DNA from: Rothia halotolerans
GTDB lineage: Bacteria > Actinomycetota > Actinomycetes > Actinomycetales > Micrococcaceae
Direction: 5' to 3'
DNA length: 64,000 nt
Assembly: GCF_004136635.1 (NCBI RefSeq)
Contig: NZ_NOIU01000005.1
Coordinates: forward strand, 1-64,000
Positions within the stretch are counted from its first letter, which is position 1. Every line of letters starts with the position of its first letter. The position numbers and the translations under genes were made by a program. Positions 1 through 7,807 of this stretch are shown here, piece by piece. The notes beneath the pieces are model-generated. The model saw only the letters and a program-made list of their open reading frames with translations. It ran no database searches and was not told where the DNA came from.

Positions 1-493
1 GACCCCAGTGCAGGAAGGAGCGGGACATCGCGGACTGGGCGATCTGCTCCTCCGAGCCGGTGACGCCCGGAGGCGGCTCGACGAAGTGCGAGAGGGGCTC
101 GGAGGCCCCGTAGAAGACCAGGCCGATGCCCATGCCGGCGGCGAAGAGGAAGGCCAGCCATGTGACGAAGTTGTAGTCGGGCGTCGAATCGTCGGGGCCG
201 AGCTTGATGTCGCCCAGGCGGCTGAAGCCCAGGTACAGGGCGAAGGCGATGAACAGCCCGATGATGGCGACGTAGTACCAGCCGAAGTAGCCGACGACGT
301 CTTCCTGCAGCGCCGAGAACACGCGGTTGGCGTCGGTGGGGAAGGCCAGCGTGATGCCGATGAACAGGACCATGATGATCGCGGCGGGAATGAAGACCCG
401 CTTGTCGATCAGTCCCTTGGACATCTTCCGTCTGGCACGGGGGGAGATGTCCCCTTCCCGGAGATCGGGCTTGCGAGTGAGAAAATTGGACAT
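1..493 (-). CDS. BCCT-family osmolyte transporter, N-terminal part
   Basis: This is the first 164 codons of a gene that runs off the left edge. The product begins MSNFLTRKPD. A first membrane segment lies near residues 35-52, a second near 65-82, and then comes the run GMGIGLVFYGASEPL, a hallmark of betaine/choline/carnitine transporters, which import compatible solutes with Na+ or H+. The ATG at 493 is preceded by a weak AGGGAA. An upstream ATG is followed at once by a stop, which fixes this start. The substrate cannot be read from this fragment. It is divergent from the M20 peptidase gene. Confidence 0.85.
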   Translation of the reverse strand, partial: MSNFLTRKPDLREGDISPRARRKMSKGLIDKRVFIPAAIIMVLFIGITLAFPTDANRVFSALQEDVVGYFGWYYVAIIGLFIAFALYLGFSRLGDIKLGPDDSTPDYNFVTWLAFLFAAGMGIGLVFYGASEPLSHFVEPPPGVTGSEEQIAQSAMSRSFLHWG

Positions 494-824
494 CTGTTCC
501 CTACATATGGTGGGACGGCACGAACGTGACTTCAGAGGGGCGTTGAGGGGCCTGCCAGATACCAGGTCTTCCACCCGAGGCCGCGGACTGGACCTGCGTC
601 AGCCTTTCAACGGTAAATGACCGAGGATGCTCATGCCAATGAGCTTCCTCTTCGCGGGAAGCGGAGGGACGCCGGGGCCGGGCGTTGTGCGCCGCTCCTC
701 GGGGCCGGAGGCGCGGGGGCCATCCCATCGGGCATGCCCGCGGGAGGGCGCCATCGCGCTTCCGGCACGAGGATCCGGCCGATTCGTCTGCCCCTGGCGG
801 CACGCCCCCTGTATGTTGAACCAC
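494..824. other. Divergent intergenic region between BCCT gene and M20 peptidase
   Basis: These roughly 330 bases hold no convincing gene; the reading frames that cross them are antisense or out-of-frame GC artefacts. A TATGTT at 812-817, seven bases before the ATG at 825, is a candidate -10 box for a leaderless M20 transcript. Promoter elements for the BCCT gene should also lie here, but I cannot place them with confidence. Confidence 0.5.
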
Positions 825-2225
825 ATGGCTATGACCCCCGACACACCGCCGCCGGGCTTCCCGGCCCGGAACGCTGCCCCGGACCCCGTGCCGGCGCCGC
901 CCTCCCGCGCCTACCTCGACATCATGGCCGCGCAGAGCCGCCGCCTCCTTGAGACCTCCTCCTACGTCCCCGCCGAGCGCGAGGACGCTCCCGAGGAGCT
1001 GTACGACCGCCTGGAGCGCGCCGTCGAGGACCAGCGGGAGGAGCTGGTGGACATCCTCCATGACCTGCACCGCCACCCGGAGGAGGCGTTCCGGGAAGTC
1101 CACGCCGCAGACCGGCTGCTCGCGCACCTGGAGGCGCGCGGCCTCGTGCCCCAGCGTCCGGCCTTCGGCCTCGAGACCGCGGTCCACGCCGTCGTCGAGT
1201 CCCCGGGCTTCGACCCCGGGCGGCACCGCACCGTCGCGGTCCTCTCCGAGTACGACGCGCTGCCCGGCATCGGCCACGGGTGCGGCCACAACGTCATCGC
1301 GGCGGCCGGGCTCGGGGCGTTCACCGCACTCGCCGGACTGCTCCGGGAGGGGGCGGGCGGCCTCGAGGGCCGTGCGGTTTACTACGGCACGCCCGCCGAG
1401 GAGGGGGAGGCGGGCAAGGAGCTCATGGCGCGGGCGGGGGCCTTCGCAGAGGCCGACGCCGCGATCATGCTCCACCCCTACTTCGCCGACGTCGCCGACC
1501 AGGCGTGGCTCGGCCGCCGCGTGATGCGGGCGGTGTTCTCCGGCGTCGCCGCCCACGCCTCCTCCCATCCCTTCATGGGCCGCAACGCGCTCGACGCCGC
1601 CGTGCTCGCCTACCAGGGCGTCGGCCTGCTGCGGCAGCAGACCCCGCCCACCGACCGCCTCCACGCCATCCTCCCGGAGGGCGGCGAACGGCCCTCGATC
1701 ATCACCGAGTCGGCGACGCTGAAGATGTACGTCCGCTCCCGCGACCCGGAGACGCTGAAGGCCTTGTCCGCGCGTGTCGAGGAGGTGATGGGCGGGGCGG
1801 CGCTGATGGCCGGCGTCGGCGTCGAGGTCCGCTGGGACGAGTCGCCGGCTACGCTTCCGGTGCGCACCAACGGACCGCTGACGGACCGGTGGGTCCTCGC
1901 ACAGCGGCGCCGGGGACGGGATCCGCTGCCGCGAGGCACGCTCTCCGAGGCCCTCGCCGCCTCGACCGACTTCGGCAACCTCAGCTTCCGCCTGCCGGGC
2001 ATCCACCCGCTGATCGGCATCGCGGGGGAGGACGTCGCCCTGCACACGCGCGAGTTCGCGGCCGCCGCGGGCTCGCCGGCGGCGGAGTCGGCCGCGGTGG
2101 ACGGCGCCTACGGACTCGCCGCGACCGCCCTGGACTTCCTGCACGACGACGCCCTGGCCGAGGCCGTGCGCACCGACTTCGAGGAGCGGGGCGGCGCCGT
2201 CGACGTCGAGCACTACTTCGACTGA
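825..2225 (+). CDS. M20-family amidohydrolase, AbgB-like
   Basis: A 466-residue metal-dependent peptidase/amidohydrolase of subfamily M20D. Expected ligands are visible: Cys153 and His155 in GHGCGHN, Glu192-Glu193 in TPAEEGE, His217 in LHPYF and a C-terminal His407 in ALHTREF. The lid/dimerisation domain around residues 235-355 begins FSGVAAHASSHPF. AbgB in E. coli pairs with AbgA to cleave p-aminobenzoyl-glutamate; here there is one M20 gene followed by an AbgT transporter, which suggests it hydrolyses the imported amide. In-frame starts exist at 813, 825 and 831. I chose 825 because of the -10-like TATGTT seven bases upstream. The exact substrate is inferred from context only. Confidence 0.85.
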   Translation: MAMTPDTPPPGFPARNAAPDPVPAPPSRAYLDIMAAQSRRLLETSSYVPAEREDAPEELYDRLERAVEDQREELVDILHDLHRHPEEAFREVHAADRLLAHLEARGLVPQRPAFGLETAVHAVVESPGFDPGRHRTVAVLSEYDALPGIGHGCGHNVIAAAGLGAFTALAGLLREGAGGLEGRAVYYGTPAEEGEAGKELMARAGAFAEADAAIMLHPYFADVADQAWLGRRVMRAVFSGVAAHASSHPFMGRNALDAAVLAYQGVGLLRQQTPPTDRLHAILPEGGERPSIITESATLKMYVRSRDPETLKALSARVEEVMGGAALMAGVGVEVRWDESPATLPVRTNGPLTDRWVLAQRRRGRDPLPRGTLSEALAASTDFGNLSFRLPGIHPLIGIAGEDVALHTREFAAAAGSPAAESAAVDGAYGLAATALDFLHDDALAEAVRTDFEERGGAVDVEHYFD

Positions 2226-2395
2226 CGAGTCGTCACCCGCGGCGACGACTGGTCGGCGGAACGGACCGTTCACCCCTCCGCCCGACGACTCGTCGCCGGC
2301 GCGGCCGCCTCGCCCCGGCCCCCGACCCTCACCCGCCGACACCAGCATCCGCCGATCCAGCACCCGCCGATCCAGCACCCACCGAGGAGGCCGCC

Positions 2396-4123
2396 ATGGC
2401 CGACACCGCCACCGTCCGCCGCCGAGGACTCGGCGACCGCGTCCTGACCGGCATCGAGGTCGTGGGCAACAAGCTGCCCGAGCCCTTCACGCTGTTCCTG
2501 ATCCTCTTCCTGACGGTCGGGGTGCTCTCGACCGTCATGGCGCTGCTCGGAGTCGAGGTGACGGTGCCCGGCACCGATGAGCCGGTCGCCGTCAAGGGAC
2601 TGTTCACCGGCGAGGGCATCGCCTGGTTCACCACCACGATGGGCGAGAACTACATCGGCTTCCCGCCGCTGGTCACGGTCGCCACGATCCTGCTGGCCAT
2701 CGGCATCGCGGAGAAGACCGGCTTCCTCTCCGCGGCGATCCGGTACACCATCGGCCGGGCGCCGCGCTGGCTGCTGCCCTACGTCGTCGGCTTCGTGGGC
2801 GTGGTCGGCTCGATCATGTCGGACTCGGCGTTCATCGTCATCCCGCCGCTGGCGGCCATCGCGTTCAAGGCCGCGGGGCGGCACCCCGTGGCGGGTCTGA
2901 TCGGCGGGTTCGCGGCGGCGGGCGCCGGCTACTCGACCAACATCTTCCCGACCTCGCTCGACGCGCTCTTCGCCGGCATCACCAACGCGGTGGTCCCCAG
3001 CGTCCCGCAGCTGGCCGAGAGCGCCGCGACCGTCACGCCGATCTCCAACTACTACTTCAACGTCGTCTCCGCGCTGGTGCTGGCGGTGATCGCCGGCTTC
3101 GTGATCGACCGCATCGTGGAGCCCCGCATCACCCGCCAGGGCGTGCCGCGCCAGGAGGTCGCCCTGGCGGACGCCGGCCCCGCATCCTCCGACGAGTCGA
3201 CGCACGACGCCGCCGTGCGCGAGGACTCGTCACCCGCTGCACGCGACGACTCGTCACCCGCCGAGGGCCCGGCCCCCACCACCCGCCAGAACCGCGCGAC
3301 CGGCGACGAGCAGACGACGTCGCAGGCCGCCGAGCCTGACGCCGAGGCCCGCCTCACGCCGCGGGAGCTCCGGGCGCTGGCCTGGGGCGCCGTCGCGTTC
3401 GGGCTGGTCGGGGCGGCCGTCACGGTCTTCGCGCTGGTCCCCGCCTCGCCGTGGCGCAACGAGGACGGTGGCTTCCTGCCCGAGTCGCCGCTGCTGGACT
3501 CGATCATCTTCATCATCTTCGCGTTCTTCTCCGTGAGCGGGTACGTCTACGGGCGGGTCGCCGGGACGGTCCGCGGTCTCAAGGACGTCCCCGGCCTGAT
3601 GGGGGCGGCGCTGAAGGACATGATCTCCTTCCTGGTGCTGGCGTTCATCCTCGGCCAGTTCATCGCTCTGTTCAACTGGTCCGGCATCGGCTCGTGGACC
3701 GCGGTCACCGGCGCCGAGGCCCTGCAGAACGCGGGCGTCACGGGCTTCCCGGTGATCCTCATGTTCATCGTCCTGTGCAGCCTGCTGAACCTGCTCATCA
3801 TCTCCGGCTCCTCGATGTGGACGCTGATGGCCGCCGTCTTCGTCCCGATGCTCGGCCTGCTGGGCTACGAGCCGGCGTTCGTGCAGGCCGCCTTCCGCGT
3901 GGGCGACTCCGCCACCCAGGTCATGACGCCTCTGAACCCGTACATGGTGGTCTTCCTGGCGATGCTGCGGAAGTACGAGCCGGAGGCGGGGCTGGGCACC
4001 ACGATGTCCCGCATGGTGCCCTTCGTGGTGCCGTTCTGGATCAGCTGGGTGGTCATCCTGGCGGTCTTCTACTTCCTGGGCCTGCCGCTCGGTCCCGGCG
4101 CCGGCATCATGATCCCGGAGTAG
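2396..4123 (+). CDS. abgT: AbgT-family p-aminobenzoyl-glutamate transporter
   Basis: A 575-residue multi-pass membrane protein. Family runs include KLPEPFTLFLILF near the N-terminus, GFPPLVTVATILLAIGIAEKTGF, SIMSDSAFIVIPPLAA and, near the C-terminus, the SGSSMWTLMA and GDSATQVMTPLNPYM segments typical of AbgT proteins. Members import p-aminobenzoyl-glutamate or export sulfonamides. It lies 170 bp after the M20 peptidase in the same orientation, so import followed by hydrolysis is likely. A GAGGAGG ribosome site precedes the ATG. Odd feature: about 60 extra residues (roughly 255-320) rich in D, S, A, T and P sit in a cytoplasmic loop, making it longer than the usual ~510 residues. Confidence 0.9.
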   Translation: MADTATVRRRGLGDRVLTGIEVVGNKLPEPFTLFLILFLTVGVLSTVMALLGVEVTVPGTDEPVAVKGLFTGEGIAWFTTTMGENYIGFPPLVTVATILLAIGIAEKTGFLSAAIRYTIGRAPRWLLPYVVGFVGVVGSIMSDSAFIVIPPLAAIAFKAAGRHPVAGLIGGFAAAGAGYSTNIFPTSLDALFAGITNAVVPSVPQLAESAATVTPISNYYFNVVSALVLAVIAGFVIDRIVEPRITRQGVPRQEVALADAGPASSDESTHDAAVREDSSPAARDDSSPAEGPAPTTRQNRATGDEQTTSQAAEPDAEARLTPRELRALAWGAVAFGLVGAAVTVFALVPASPWRNEDGGFLPESPLLDSIIFIIFAFFSVSGYVYGRVAGTVRGLKDVPGLMGAALKDMISFLVLAFILGQFIALFNWSGIGSWTAVTGAEALQNAGVTGFPVILMFIVLCSLLNLLIISGSSMWTLMAAVFVPMLGLLGYEPAFVQAAFRVGDSATQVMTPLNPYMVVFLAMLRKYEPEAGLGTTMSRMVPFVVPFWISWVVILAVFYFLGLPLGPGAGIMIPE

Positions 4124-4156
4124 GGCGAGCGGCCTCCCCCGCGGGGCTCCCGGACG

Positions 4157-4175
4157 CTTCCGCTAGGGGCGGAAG
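4157..4175 (+). terminator. Hairpin after abgT
   Basis: A seven-base perfect stem (CTTCCGC / GCGGAAG) with a five-base loop lies between abgT and sodA. There is no clear T tract, so termination is only likely. Confidence 0.4.
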
Positions 4176-4259
4176 ATGTTACGGGTGCCTGGAATCGTGC
4201 GGCGGGCCGTGTGTAAGTTGGGGATCGGATCTATTAGTTGGATCACTGAAAGGATCGCT

Positions 4260-4892
4260 ATGGCTGACCAGTATGTACTCCCGGATCTTCCGTACGACTA
4301 CGCCGCCCTTGAGCCGCACATCTCCGCGCGGATCATGGAGCTGCACCACGACAAGCACCACGCCACCTACGTCAAGGGCGCCAACACCGCCCTGGACAGG
4401 CTGGAGGAGGCCCGGGCCAACGGCGACTTCACCTACGTGAGCCAGCTGTCGAAGGACCTCGCCTTCAACCTCGGCGGCCACACGAACCACTCGATCTTCT
4501 GGAACAACCTCTCCCCGGACGGCGGCGACAAGCCCACCGGCGAGCTCGCTTCCGCGATCGACGACTTCTTCGGCTCCTTCGACCGCTTCCGCGACCAGTT
4601 CACCGCGACCGCGACCTCCATCCAGGGCTCCGGCTGGGCCGTCCTGGCATGGGACACCGTGGGCCAGCGCCTGAACCTCGTGCAGCTCTACGATCAGCAG
4701 GGCAACATCCCCGTCGCCCAGATCCCCGTGCTGCAGCTGGACATGTGGGAGCACGCCTTCTACCTGGACTACCAGAACGTCAAGCCGGACTACGTCAAGG
4801 CCTTCTGGAACATCGTCAACTGGGAGGACGTCGCCTCCCGGTTCGAGCGCGCGCGCTCGCAGTCCAAGGGCCTGGTCGTCCCCGGCCAGTAG
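4260..4892 (+). CDS. sodA: Superoxide dismutase (Mn/Fe type)
   Basis: A 210-residue cytoplasmic superoxide dismutase. The four metal ligands are His29 (LHHDKHH), His77 (NHSIFW), Asp161 and His165 ([11 protein letters not shown]). The second-shell region [12 protein letters not shown] and the DxWEHAxYLxY signature are intact, and length matches the family. The start is set by a GAAAGGA ribosome site 7-10 bases before the ATG. It is monocistronic, with a strong terminator after it. Mn preference is inferred from overall similarity to bacterial Mn enzymes; metal use is not proven by sequence alone. Confidence 0.96.
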   Translation: MADQYVLPDLPYDYAALEPHISARIMELHHDKHHATYVKGANTALDRLEEARANGDFTYVSQLSKDLAFNLGGHTNHSIFWNNLSPDGGDKPTGELASAIDDFFGSFDRFRDQFTATATSIQGSGWAVLAWDTVGQRLNLVQLYDQQGNIPVAQIPVLQLDMWEHAFYLDYQNVKPDYVKAFWNIVNWEDVASRFERARSQSKGLVVPGQ

Positions 4893-4949
4893 ATGACGAC
4901 GTCGCGGCGGCCGGGCGCTGATGCCCAGCCGCCGAGCGTGGCCTGTGCG

Positions 4950-4992
4950 GAGCCCCGTTCCTCTCCTGCGTGGAGAGGGGCGGGGCTCTTCC
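4950..4992 (+). terminator. Rho-independent terminator of sodA
   Basis: The outer stem GAGCCCCG pairs with CGGGGCTC and the inner stem CCTCTCC pairs with GGAGAGG, separated by a small internal mismatch. CTTCC follows. The hairpin lies about 60 bp after sodA. Confidence 0.8.
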
Positions 4993-5046
4993 GTGTCCAG
5001 AGGGTTCTGCTCATCCGGGAGGAACTGCTAAAGGCGGAGGACGCCC

Positions 5047-5841
5047 CTACGCCATCCCCAACGGCCCCTGATCCGCGAACGCCAGCGCGTGGTCGTACCG
5101 GAAGAGCCGGGGCGGCCGGTGCCGGGTCCCCTCCACGCGCTTGCCGGTGTCGATGATCGACTTCGACGCCGCGATCTGGCGCCGGAAGTTCGCCGGGTCC
5201 ATCGGGCGCCCCAGGATCGCCTCGTAGACCTCGCGCAGCTGGGCCAGCGTGAACTCCTCGCCGAGGAAGGAGTGCGCGATCCGCGAGTACTCCACCTTGT
5301 TCCGCAGCCGGTGCAGCGCGTACTCGACGATCTCGTTGTGGTCGAAGGCCAGCTGCGGCAGGTCGTCGGCGGGCATCCACTGGATGTTCTCGTGCACGCG
5401 CGTCTTGGCGATGTCGGTGTCCGGGATCGAGGCCCAGTAGACCACCGAGACCACCCGCTCGGTGGGCTGCACGACGCCGTCGGCCCACTCGGTGCGCCCT
5501 GACCCCTCGTCACCGGCCGGCGCGCGGTGCACCGCGCCGAAGGCGTAGAGCTGCTCCAGATAGCCGGGGGCGAGGCCGGTGGCACGCCGCAGCGTCGAGC
5601 CCGCGGCCTCCTCCAGGGAGAGGTGGGCGGGCAGCGGGCCGCCGGGCAGCGCGAACATGCCCTTGAAGGGCTCGCGCAGCCGGCGGACGAGCGGGAGCCA
5701 CAGCGTCCGGTGCTCGTCCTCGCCGCCGCGCAGGGCCAGGATCACGGCGGAGACCGCGAGCTGGACGGCGGCCGACTCGGAGTCCTGGGGGGCCAGGGCG
5801 TCGTCGTGCTCGGGCGGCTCCCGCCGGTTCCGTTCCGTCAC
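5047..5841 (-). CDS. NrtR-like Nudix-fold transcriptional regulator
   Basis: A 264-residue protein with a Nudix domain (about residues 25-175) followed by a winged helix: FTLAQLREVYEAILGR, PANFRRQI and a basic tail ending RPPRLFRYD. This architecture is that of NrtR, which binds ADP-ribose and regulates NAD biosynthesis genes. The Nudix box is degenerate: where an enzyme has RELxEEtG this protein reads STLRRATG, so it has probably lost hydrolase activity and acts as a sensor. The GTG start at 5841 lies five bases after the stop of the monooxygenase gene, so translation may be coupled. nadE, a plausible regulon member, is elsewhere in the window (52506-53327). Confidence 0.82.
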   Translation of the reverse strand: MTERNRREPPEHDDALAPQDSESAAVQLAVSAVILALRGGEDEHRTLWLPLVRRLREPFKGMFALPGGPLPAHLSLEEAAGSTLRRATGLAPGYLEQLYAFGAVHRAPAGDEGSGRTEWADGVVQPTERVVSVVYWASIPDTDIAKTRVHENIQWMPADDLPQLAFDHNEIVEYALHRLRNKVEYSRIAHSFLGEEFTLAQLREVYEAILGRPMDPANFRRQIAASKSIIDTGKRVEGTRHRPPRLFRYDHALAFADQGPLGMA

Positions 5842-5846
5842 CGCGG

Positions 5847-6164
5847 CTACTTCTGGAGCTCGCCCATGGCGTCCCAGCCGTCGCCCTCGACCTGGCGGGA
5901 GATGATCCGCGGGGTCTCGGAGATGAGCGGGCGCATGGTCTCGAGGCCCTTCGCGAAGTGGTCGGAGTTCACGTGGGCCTCGCCGGCGTCGTCGTCGAAG
6001 GCCTCGAGGAGCACGTACTCGTGGGGGTCCTCGACGCTGCGGCACCAGTCGAACCACTTGTTGCCGGGCTCGGCGCGGGTCGCCTCGGTGAACTCGCGGA
6101 CGTGCTCCATCCAGTTCTCCGCGTACTCCGGCTTCACCTTGAACTTGACGATGATCGAGATCAT
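5847..6164 (-). CDS. Antibiotic-biosynthesis-monooxygenase (ABM) domain protein
   Basis: A 105-residue single-domain protein beginning MISIIVKFKVKPEY, with the WFDW, EYVLLEAFDDDAGEAHVNSDHF and C-terminal pattern of the small dimeric alpha-beta ABM/YgiN fold. Members are quinol monooxygenases or related cofactor-free oxygenases; many are uncharacterised. GGAG lies about 12 bases before the ATG. It is the first gene of a two-gene unit with the NrtR-like regulator. No substrate can be assigned. Confidence 0.8.
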   Translation of the reverse strand: MISIIVKFKVKPEYAENWMEHVREFTEATRAEPGNKWFDWCRSVEDPHEYVLLEAFDDDAGEAHVNSDHFAKGLETMRPLISETPRIISRQVEGDGWDAMGELQK

Positions 6165-6270
6165 GGGGTCCTCTCCTTCTCCGGTCACGGCGTGCGTACC
6201 GGCTCGTAGCGCCGGTCTCCTCCCATGGTGGCACAGTCACCCCGCGGCGCGCGGATGAGAGGATGGGGCC

Positions 6271-6756
6271 ATGAGCGAACCCCTCGTGAGATTCCTGCCC
6301 GCCTCCCGCGACGCGATCCGCGCCGAGACGACCCTGCGGCACGTCACCGCGGCCGAGGTCTACGAGCTGGTCTCCCAGCCGGCCCGCCACCACGAGCTCG
6401 ACGGCGCCGGCACCGTCCGCCGGCAGGTCCGCGGCCCGCGGTACCCGGCCGAGGGCGAGAGCACGACGCAGTCCATGCGCCTCTACGGCATCCCGTACGC
6501 CATCACCGCCACGGTGACCCGTGCCGAGCCGGAGCGGGCCTTCGCCTGGCGCATGCCCACCGGGCACACGTGGACGTGGGAGATCGAGGCGGGGGAGGAG
6601 GGCGTCGTCGTCCGGGAGACCTTCGACGCCTCCGCGGCGCGGGCGGCCGGAGTGCCGCTCGCCCCGGTCTTCCGGCTCAACGGGGCCTTCCGCCGCAACC
6701 GGGAGGGAATCGCCCGGTCGCTGGCGAACCTGCACAGGACCTTCGCCCGCGCCTAA
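6271..6756 (+). CDS. SRPBCC-superfamily protein
   Basis: A 161-residue protein with the helix-grip (START/SRPBCC) pattern: an N-terminal strand, the helix AEVYELVSQPARHHELDG, then strands alternating charged and aromatic residues (YGIPYAITATVTRAEP, FAWRMPTGHTWTWEIE) and a long C-terminal helix RNREGIARSLANLHRTF. Such proteins bind or modify hydrophobic ligands. It is 36 bp upstream of, and co-oriented with, a 2-hydroxyacid dehydrogenase gene. No ribosome site is obvious. No specific function can be given. Confidence 0.75.
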   Translation: MSEPLVRFLPASRDAIRAETTLRHVTAAEVYELVSQPARHHELDGAGTVRRQVRGPRYPAEGESTTQSMRLYGIPYAITATVTRAEPERAFAWRMPTGHTWTWEIEAGEEGVVVRETFDASAARAAGVPLAPVFRLNGAFRRNREGIARSLANLHRTFARA

Positions 6757-6792
6757 CCTGGAACCGTCACCCACTCTCGACGAGGAGAACCC

Positions 6793-7737
6793 GTGAAGAT
6801 CCTGCTGCCCACCACCGTCGCCCTGGACGCCTCCCGCCTCCCGCTGGGGCCGGGGGACACCACCGCCGAGTACGACCCCACGACGCCGCTGCCCGAGGAG
6901 CACGTCGACGCCGAAGTCCTGGTGGCCTGGGGCAATACGGATGCCCAGCTCGCCGACGCCGCGCGCCGGATGGGCTCGGTCCGGCTCATCCAGTCGCTCG
7001 CGGCCGGCCCGGACCAGATCGCCCGCGCCGGGTTCCGCGAGGAGGCCGTGGTGTGCTCCGGCGTCGGGCTGCACGACCGCACGGTGACCGAGCACGCGCT
7101 GGCCCTGATCCTCGCGCTGGTCCGCTCGCTGCCGCAGATCAGGGAGTACCAGCGGCAGCGCCGCTGGGCCTCGGAGCTGACCGGCCCGCAGGAGCTGCAC
7201 CCCGCCGACCAGCTGACCACCCTGCTCGACGCCCGGGTCACGATCTGGGGCTTCGGCTCCATCGGGACCACGCTCGCGCCGCTGCTCTCCGGGCTCGGCG
7301 CGCACGTCAGCGGCATCGCCCGCTCCACCGGCGAGCGCGAGGGCTACCAGGTGGTGGCCACCGAGGAGAAGGACGAGCTGCTGGCCCGCACCGACGTCCT
7401 GGTGATGATCCTGCCCTCGGGCGAGGCCACGGACGGATCGCTCGACGCCCGCGTGCTGGAGACCCTGCCGGACACCTCCTACGTGGTCAACGTGGGCCGC
7501 GGGAGCACGGTGGACGAGGCGGCGCTGATCTCCGCCCTGAAGGACGGGATCATCGGCGGCGCCGCGCTGGACGTCACCGCGCAGGAGCCGCTGCCCTCCG
7601 ACGACCCGCTGTGGGACGCCCCCAACCTGCTGCTGACCCCGCACACCGCCGGCAACCGGCCGGTCGGCGGCGAGGAGCTGACGGGTCAGAACATCGAGGC
7701 GCTGCGCGGGAGGGGCGAGTACCGCAACAAGATGTGA
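6793..7737 (+). CDS. D-isomer-specific 2-hydroxyacid dehydrogenase
   Basis: A 314-residue NAD(P)-dependent dehydrogenase. The Rossmann motif WGFGSIGTTLAPLL lies near residues 151-165. The signatures NVGRGSTVDEAAL, GGAALDVTAQEPLP and LLTPHTAGNRP carry the expected Arg, Glu and His of the D-2-hydroxyacid family. It starts at GTG after GAGGAG. The N-terminal half is the variable substrate domain, so glyoxylate/hydroxypyruvate, phosphoglycerate or other 2-oxoacids are all possible. It is transcribed toward the AEC carrier gene, with a bidirectional terminator between them. Confidence 0.88.
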   Translation: MKILLPTTVALDASRLPLGPGDTTAEYDPTTPLPEEHVDAEVLVAWGNTDAQLADAARRMGSVRLIQSLAAGPDQIARAGFREEAVVCSGVGLHDRTVTEHALALILALVRSLPQIREYQRQRRWASELTGPQELHPADQLTTLLDARVTIWGFGSIGTTLAPLLSGLGAHVSGIARSTGEREGYQVVATEEKDELLARTDVLVMILPSGEATDGSLDARVLETLPDTSYVVNVGRGSTVDEAALISALKDGIIGGAALDVTAQEPLPSDDPLWDAPNLLLTPHTAGNRPVGGEELTGQNIEALRGRGEYRNKM

Positions 7738-7777
7738 GCCGGGGCCGGCCGTGCCCGGAAGGACGGGTGCGGCCGGC

Positions 7778-7806
7778 GGCGGGACGGGGCCTGACCCCGT
7801 CCCGCC
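7778..7806. terminator. Bidirectional terminator
   Basis: A perfect 12-bp stem (GGCGGGACGGGG with its complement) and a five-base loop sit between two convergent genes, ending two bases before the AEC stop codon. Confidence 0.75.
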
Positions 7807-7807
7807 C

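Noticed and set aside
501-2378. A 625-codon open frame on the minus strand opposite the M20 peptidase gene
   Set aside because: It is antisense to a well-supported enzyme gene, is rich in Arg/Gly/Val repeats with no domain, and is explained by third-position GC bias.
1280-4123. A 947-codon frame fused upstream of AbgT
   Set aside because: The first 372 codons are out of frame with the M20 peptidase and look like Arg/Gly noise; AbgT begins at 2396 after a ribosome site.
5047-7644. An 865-codon minus-strand frame spanning Nudix, monooxygenase, SRPBCC and dehydrogenase genes
   Set aside because: Only its last 264 codons encode the NrtR-like protein; the rest is antisense shadow of real genes.
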